From Citrobacter rodentium NBRC 105723 = DSM 16636 (GTDB lineage: Bacteria; Pseudomonadota; Gammaproteobacteria; Enterobacterales; Enterobacteriaceae): a stretch of 64,000 nt of DNA. A program made the translations under genes and the position numbers. Below the pieces are notes generated by a model. It worked only from the letters and a program-made list of their open reading frames with translations, was not told the DNA's origin and did not search any database. Of the stretch, positions 59,786 through 64,000 are shown in pieces. Position 1 is the first letter of the stretch. Each line of letters opens with the position of its first letter. The stretch lies in assembly GCF_021278985.1 (NCBI RefSeq), contig NZ_CP082833.1:62001-126000 (forward strand), written 5' to 3'.

Positions 59786-60977
59786 CAAACTCTGGCGCTG
59801 GCAGGGTATTGATAACGGAGGTTCGCCTGGCGAAGGAACGCTATGGGCAGAAAACCGCGCTCTGCTGATGCTGGCGCTGCAACAATGCGGGATAACGCCG
59901 CTGCGCGTGAAGCGCTTACGGGTTAATCGGGCGCTCTGGCGCAGCGATAAATGTGCGGAAGTCATCCAGCAACTCGCCACGCTGTTGCAGGCCGGACTGA
60001 CGCTTTCCGACGGGCTGTGGCTGCTTGCCGGCCAGCATCCTGACAAACAGTGGCAGGCGCTGTTGGAGAGCCTGGCGCGTGAGCTGGAGAATGGCGCGCC
60101 GCTCTCCAGCGCGCTGGCGCAATGGCCTGACATTTTTCCGCCGTTGTACCTGGCAATGATCCGCACCGGAGAGCTGACCGGCAAACTCGACGTATGCTGT
60201 TCTGAACTCGCCCGCCAGCAGAAGGCGCAAAAGCAGCTACGCGATAAGGTCGCAAAAGCGTTGCGTTACCCGACCATCATTTTAACCATGGCCGTAATGG
60301 TGGTCCTGGCGATGCTGCACTTTGTGCTGCCAGAATTTGCCGCGATTTACCGAACCTTTAACACGCCGCTGCCTGCGCTGACGCAGTGGATTATCGCTGT
60401 TGCAAACGGCAGCGCGCGCTGGGGCTGGCTGGTTATACTGACGGGCGTTGCGCTCACCGCAGTCGCCGCGGGGCTCCGGCATCACGTTGCCTGGCAGGTT
60501 TTACGCCAGCGATGGCTGCTGCGCGCGCCGGTTGTGGGACGTTTGCTCAGAGGGCAAAAGCTGACGCAGATTTTCACCATCCTCGCGCTGACGCAGAGCG
60601 CGGGGATTTCATTTTTACCGGCGCTTGAGAGCGTACGGGAAACCCTGCGCTGTCCCTACTGGACACAACGTATTTCACAGGTGCAAGACGATATCAGCCG
60701 CGGCATCCCGGTCTGGCAGGCATTTAAAAACGCCCAGGAATTTACTCCGCTCTGTCTGCAACTGGTGCGAACGGGCGAAGCCGCCGGATCGCTGGACGCG
60801 ATGCTGCATAATCTTGCCCGCCATCACAGCGAAAGCACGCTGGCGCTGGCCGATAGCCTTGCCGCGCTGCTGGAACCAGCGTTACTGGTGATTACAGGAT
60901 TAATTATCGGCACGCTGGTGGTGGCAATGTATCTGCCGATATTTCATCTGGGGGATGCGATGAGCGGAATGGGATAG
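59775..60977 (+). CDS. hofC: Type IV pilus inner-membrane platform protein HofC
   Basis: A 400-residue GspF/PilC-family protein, the E. coli length. It contains two T2SSF domains, with AEVIQQLATLLQAGLTLSDG in the first and LTQIFTILALTQSAGISF in the second. There are about three membrane helices, including TIILTMAVMVVLAMLHFVLP and LVITGLIIGTLVVAMYLPIF. I chose the ATG at 59775 (MSANKLWRWQGI) by family fit; it overlaps hofB by 11 bases. An earlier ATG adds 11 unrelated residues. Confidence 0.92.
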   Translation: MSANKLWRWQGIDNGGSPGEGTLWAENRALLMLALQQCGITPLRVKRLRVNRALWRSDKCAEVIQQLATLLQAGLTLSDGLWLLAGQHPDKQWQALLESLARELENGAPLSSALAQWPDIFPPLYLAMIRTGELTGKLDVCCSELARQQKAQKQLRDKVAKALRYPTIILTMAVMVVLAMLHFVLPEFAAIYRTFNTPLPALTQWIIAVANGSARWGWLVILTGVALTAVAAGLRHHVAWQVLRQRWLLRAPVVGRLLRGQKLTQIFTILALTQSAGISFLPALESVRETLRCPYWTQRISQVQDDISRGIPVWQAFKNAQEFTPLCLQLVRTGEAAGSLDAMLHNLARHHSESTLALADSLAALLEPALLVITGLIIGTLVVAMYLPIFHLGDAMSGMG

Positions 60978-61005
60978 AGCGACCTGCGGGTTTGCCAGCG
61001 ATCTC

Positions 61006-61027
61006 AGGCCTGGTAAACACCAGGCCT
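61006..61027. terminator. Hairpin between hofC and guaC
   Basis: AGGCCTGGT and ACCAGGCCT form a perfect 9-bp stem with a 4-base loop between convergent stops. It lacks a long U tract on either side, so it may be a weak bidirectional terminator. Confidence 0.55.
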
Positions 61028-61048
61028 TCGACAACAGAACGTAGCACA

Positions 61049-62092
61049 TTACAGGCTATTGAAAATGCGGTTTTCCTGTTCCTGTACGCGAATAAAGGTC
61101 GTGCGTTTGGTCAGTTCTTTTAAACGCGAAGCGCCAACGTAGGTGCAGGCTGAACGCAGGCCGCCGAGAATATCGCGCGCGGTATTTTCTACCGGACCAC
61201 GCAGCGGCAGCTTAACGGTTTTACCTTCCGCCGCACGATACTGCGCAACGCCGCCAACGTGGCGGGTCATAGCGGACTCGGAGCTCATGCCGTAGAACAG
61301 CATGAATTTTTCACCGTTTTCGTCAACGATCTTGCCGCCGCTTTCGTCATGGCCCGCCAGCATCCCGCCGAGCATGACAAAGTCAGCGCCGCCGCCAAAC
61401 GCTTTCGCCACATCGCCCGGCGTGGTGCAACCGCCGTCGCTGACGATCATCCCGCCCAGGCCGTGCGCCGCATCAGCACATTCGATGACCGCGGAAAGCT
61501 GCGGATAGCCGACGCCGGTTTTAACCCGCGTGGTACAAACGGAGCCAGGACCGATACCCACCTTAACGATATCGGCGCCGGACAGGATCAGTTCTTCGCA
61601 CATCTCGCCGGTTACCACGTTGCCCGCGCAGATTGTTTTATTCGGCCAGGCTTCACGGGCCTTCGATACGAACTGGACAAAGTGCTCTGAGTAGCCGTTC
61701 GCCACATCGATGCAGACAAAATTCAGTTCCGGATTCAGCGCCAGAATCTGTTTGGTTTTGTCGAAATCGGCGTCAGAGGTGCCGGTGGAAACCATGACGT
61801 GCCGGAGCACGCTGGCAGACGCGCCTTCGATAAATGCGGACCAGTCCTCAACGGAGTAGTGCTTATGAACGGCGGTGAGAATATCGAAAGCGGCAAGGGC
61901 CTTCGCCATCTCAAACGTCCCGACGGTATCCATATTGGCGGCAATAATGGGGACGCCAGACCAGCTCTGACCTGAATGTTTAAAGGTGTACTGACGTTCC
62001 AGTTCGACTTCGGAACGGCTTTTGAGAGTAGAACGCTTAGGGCGGATAAGAACGTCTTTAAAACCTAGCTTCAGATCTTCTTCAATACGCAT
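61049..62092 (-). CDS. guaC: GMP reductase
   Basis: GuaC converts GMP to IMP and ammonia with NADPH, allowing guanine to feed adenine nucleotides. The 347 residues equal E. coli GuaC, and the enzyme belongs to the IMP dehydrogenase/GMP reductase TIM-barrel family without CBS domains. The catalytic cysteine lies in GIGPGSVCTTRVKTGVGYPQ near residue 186. The phosphate-binding glycines are in VSDGGCTTPGDVAKAFGGGA. Divergent from coaE across 225 bases, where TACAAT at 62203 is a possible coaE -10 box. Confidence 0.96.
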   Translation of the reverse strand: MRIEEDLKLGFKDVLIRPKRSTLKSRSEVELERQYTFKHSGQSWSGVPIIAANMDTVGTFEMAKALAAFDILTAVHKHYSVEDWSAFIEGASASVLRHVMVSTGTSDADFDKTKQILALNPELNFVCIDVANGYSEHFVQFVSKAREAWPNKTICAGNVVTGEMCEELILSGADIVKVGIGPGSVCTTRVKTGVGYPQLSAVIECADAAHGLGGMIVSDGGCTTPGDVAKAFGGGADFVMLGGMLAGHDESGGKIVDENGEKFMLFYGMSSESAMTRHVGGVAQYRAAEGKTVKLPLRGPVENTARDILGGLRSACTYVGASRLKELTKRTTFIRVQEQENRIFNSL

Positions 62093-62317
62093 GTGCGGAT
62101 TCCTGGGGTTAAGGGCTGTAAGGATGAGAGCGCAACTCCAGTGACGCTATCATACGCACTAATCAATGCCGCGCAAGACTGCGAAATTCACTTTTTTTAC
62201 GCTACAATCCCATAAATTTACCTGGTGAAAGTCGGCCACGACCGGGTTCATCTTCGTCACTAAGCGTTCAAATTTTAACCATTTGATTATTATCGCTAAT
62301 TTCCAGGAACTGAGCTT

Positions 62318-62938
62318 ATGAGGTATACGGTAGCCTTAACGGGCGGCATTGGCAGCGGTAAGAGCACCGTTGCGAACGCATTTGCTGACCTCGGCGTTCA
62401 GATCGTTGACGCAGACATTATTGCCCGTCAGGTGGTCGCTCCGGGCCAGCCTGCGCTGGAGGCCATTGCCAGTCGCTTCGGCAAAGCGCTGATTGGCGCG
62501 GACGGCACGCTCCAGCGGCGGCTTCTCCGCGAGCGAATTTTCGCAAATCCGCAGGAAAAAGCCTGGCTTAACGCCCTGCTCCATCCACTTATTCACCAGG
62601 AAACGCAGCGTCAGTTCCGGCAGGCAACTTCTTCGTATGTGTTATGGGTTGTGCCGCTGCTGGTTGAAAATGGCCTGCACAGCAAAGCAAATCGTGTGCT
62701 CGTGGTGGATGTCTCTGCCGAAACACAGCTTTCCCGAACCATGCTGCGCGACGACGTCACCCGCGCGCATGTTGAACAGATCCTTGCAGCCCAGGCGACG
62801 CGTGAAGCGCGTCTTGCCGTGGCGGATGATGTTATTGATAATAATGGCGCACCAGAGTCCATCAAGCCGGATGTCGCCCGCCTGCACGCGCTTTATCTCC
62901 AGCTTGCGTCGCAGTTTGTCTCACAGGAAAAACCGTAA
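62318..62938 (+). CDS. coaE: Dephospho-CoA kinase
   Basis: CoaE phosphorylates the ribose of dephospho-CoA, the final step of coenzyme A synthesis. The 206 residues equal E. coli. The P-loop is GGIGSGKST (residues 9-17), and the CoA-binding DADIIARQVV follows, with LLVEN and TQLSRTMLRDDVTR further on. It overlaps zapD by one base (TAATG), forming coaE-zapD-yacG. Confidence 0.96.
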   Translation: MRYTVALTGGIGSGKSTVANAFADLGVQIVDADIIARQVVAPGQPALEAIASRFGKALIGADGTLQRRLLRERIFANPQEKAWLNALLHPLIHQETQRQFRQATSSYVLWVVPLLVENGLHSKANRVLVVDVSAETQLSRTMLRDDVTRAHVEQILAAQATREARLAVADDVIDNNGAPESIKPDVARLHALYLQLASQFVSQEKP

Positions 62939-63681
62939 TGCACACCCAGGTCCTTTTTGAACACCCACTCAATGAAAAGATGCGTACATGGCTGCGCATT
63001 GAGTTTTTAATTCAACAACTCTCCGCTAATCTCCCTGTCGCCTCCCATGCGGACGCGCTGCACTTTTTTCGCAATGTCGGAGATTTGCTGGATGTGTTCG
63101 AACGCGGGGAAGTGCGTACAGAATTGCTGAAAGAGCTGGAGCGCCAGCAGCGCAAACTTCAGGCATGGATTGAAGTGCCGGGGGTCGATCAGAGCCGGAT
63201 TGAAGCGTTGCGTCAACAGTTAAAAAGCGCAGGTTCTGTTCTGATCTCCGCCCCGCGGATTGGGCAATTTTTACGTGAAGATCGGCTGATCGCGCTGGTG
63301 CGCCAGCGCCTGAGCATTCCCGGCGGCTGCTGTAGTTTTGATTTACCGACGCTGCATATGTGGCTGCATCTGCCCCAGGCGCAGCGCGATGCGCAGGTTG
63401 AGGCCTGGCTTGCCAGCCTGAATCCGTTAAACCAGGCGCTGACCCTAATCCTCGATTTAATTCGCCATTCTGCCCCCTTCCGCAAACAGACCAGCCTGAA
63501 CGGGTTTTATCAGGATAATGGCGAAGACGCCGATTTACTGCGCCTTAATCTGCCGCTTGATATCCAGCTGTATCCGCAAATTTCCGGGCATAAGAGCCGG
63601 TTTGCGATTCGTTTTATGCCGATCGATAGCGAAAACGGCGTCGTTCCTGAGCGCCTCGACTTCGAACTGGCCTGCTGTTAA
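62938..63681 (+). CDS. zapD: Cell division protein ZapD
   Basis: ZapD crosslinks FtsZ protofilaments and aids Z-ring assembly. The 247 residues equal E. coli, beginning MHTQVLFEHPLNEKMRTWLR. The N-terminal half is helical and the C-terminal half is beta-rich, with conserved LPTLHMWLHLPQ and QISGHKSRFAIRFMP. It is coupled to coaE by a one-base overlap and precedes yacG by nine bases. Confidence 0.95.
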   Translation: MHTQVLFEHPLNEKMRTWLRIEFLIQQLSANLPVASHADALHFFRNVGDLLDVFERGEVRTELLKELERQQRKLQAWIEVPGVDQSRIEALRQQLKSAGSVLISAPRIGQFLREDRLIALVRQRLSIPGGCCSFDLPTLHMWLHLPQAQRDAQVEAWLASLNPLNQALTLILDLIRHSAPFRKQTSLNGFYQDNGEDADLLRLNLPLDIQLYPQISGHKSRFAIRFMPIDSENGVVPERLDFELACC

Positions 63682-63690
63682 GGAGTAAAG

Positions 63691-63885
63691 ATGTCAGAAA
63701 CCATTACCGTCAACTGCCCGACCTGCGGCAAAACGGTCGTCTGGGGCGAAATCAGTCCGTTTCGCCCGTTTTGCAGTAAACGCTGCCAGCTTATCGATCT
63801 GGGTGAATGGGCCGCAGAGGAGAAACGTATTCCGAGCAGCGGCGATTTGTCAGACAGCGACGACTGGAGTGAAGAGAAAGAGTAA
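63691..63885 (+). CDS. yacG: DNA gyrase inhibitor YacG
   Basis: A 64-residue zinc protein, one shorter than E. coli. The zinc ligands are C9, C12, C28 and C32 in NCPTCGK and FCSKRCQLIDLG. The flexible acidic tail (SDSDDWSEEKE) is typical. In E. coli, YacG binds GyrB and blocks DNA binding. GGAG precedes the start. The gene is last in the coaE operon and is followed by REP repeats. Confidence 0.95.
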   Translation: MSETITVNCPTCGKTVVWGEISPFRPFCSKRCQLIDLGEWAAEEKRIPSSGDLSDSDDWSEEKE

Positions 63886-63889
63886 TCAG

Positions 63890-63985
63890 TAGGCCGGATA
63901 AGGCAACGCCGCCATCCGGCTATCTGTCAGGGCTTACATCCCGTCTGCCGGATAGCGCTACGCTTTTCCGGCCTCCCCATTCTGT
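63890..63985. repeat. BIME after yacG
   Basis: Two REP units, TAGGCCGGATAAGGCAACG / CCGCCATCCGGC and CTGCCGGATAGCG / CGCTTTTCCGGCC, lie in opposite orientation near the window end. Confidence 0.8.
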
Positions 63986-64000
63986 CAGGCCAGTGAAGCG

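Overview
The window is chromosomal DNA from an enterobacterium close to Escherichia, Salmonella and Citrobacter. Gene order follows the E. coli 3-4 minute region read in reverse (clcA-hemL-fhuBDCA-mrcB-hrpB ... nadC-ppdD-hofBC-guaC-coaE-zapD-yacG). REP/BIME palindromes built on GCCGGATAAGGCG fill many gaps. The 187-residue AmpD resembles the Citrobacter freundii protein as I remember it, and a Salmonella/Citrobacter-type threonate cluster is present, so a Citrobacter-like organism is the best guess. This is inference from recalled sequences, not from a search.

Layout. 1-7.9 kb: start of clcA, hemL, and the ferrichrome uptake operon fhuACDB with a Fur box. 8.1-18.1 kb: mrcB, hrpB, thpR, sfsA, dksA, gluQ, pcnB (AUU start), folK. 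18.2-25.4 kb: pantothenate genes panB, panC, panD, then yadE, yadI, the ABC exporter yadGH, can and hpt. 25.5-28 kb: gcd with a consensus CRP site upstream. 28.05-29.42 kb: a complete IS110-family (IS1111-type) insertion sequence sitting inside a REP element. 29.4-33.3 kb: cueO with a CueR promoter, yacC, speE, speD. 33.4-37.7 kb: a LysR-family gene remnant and an acid-sugar operon (permease, kinase, PdxA2-type dehydrogenase, DeoR regulator) with paired palindromes at its promoter. 37.7-50.7 kb: yacL, acnB, yacH plus a DUF2950 gene, then pdhR-aceE-aceF-lpd. 51.2-55.1 kb: aroP and a transporter/GH43 pair. 55.1-64 kb: a tandem BIME array, ampDE, nadC, the type IV pilin cluster ppdD-hofB-hofC, guaC, coaE, zapD, yacG.

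Most of the window is conserved housekeeping DNA: pyruvate dehydrogenase and aconitase, pantothenate to coenzyme A (panBCD, coaE), polyamine synthesis (speED), peptidoglycan synthesis and recycling (mrcB, ampD), iron and copper handling (fhu, cueO). The accessory parts are the insertion sequence, the threonate-type operon, the GH43 pair and the BIME arrays.

The most interesting signal is in the roughly 260 bases after the transposase gene. They can fold into two internal-loop hairpins. One carries two 7-base segments that match the two halves of the REP target on either side of a CG. The other carries a 7-base match to the right end of the element and a 5-base match to its left end. That is the layout expected of a bridge RNA (seekRNA) programmed for REP sequences. 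A second notable point is that AceF has two lipoyl domains where E. coli has three.
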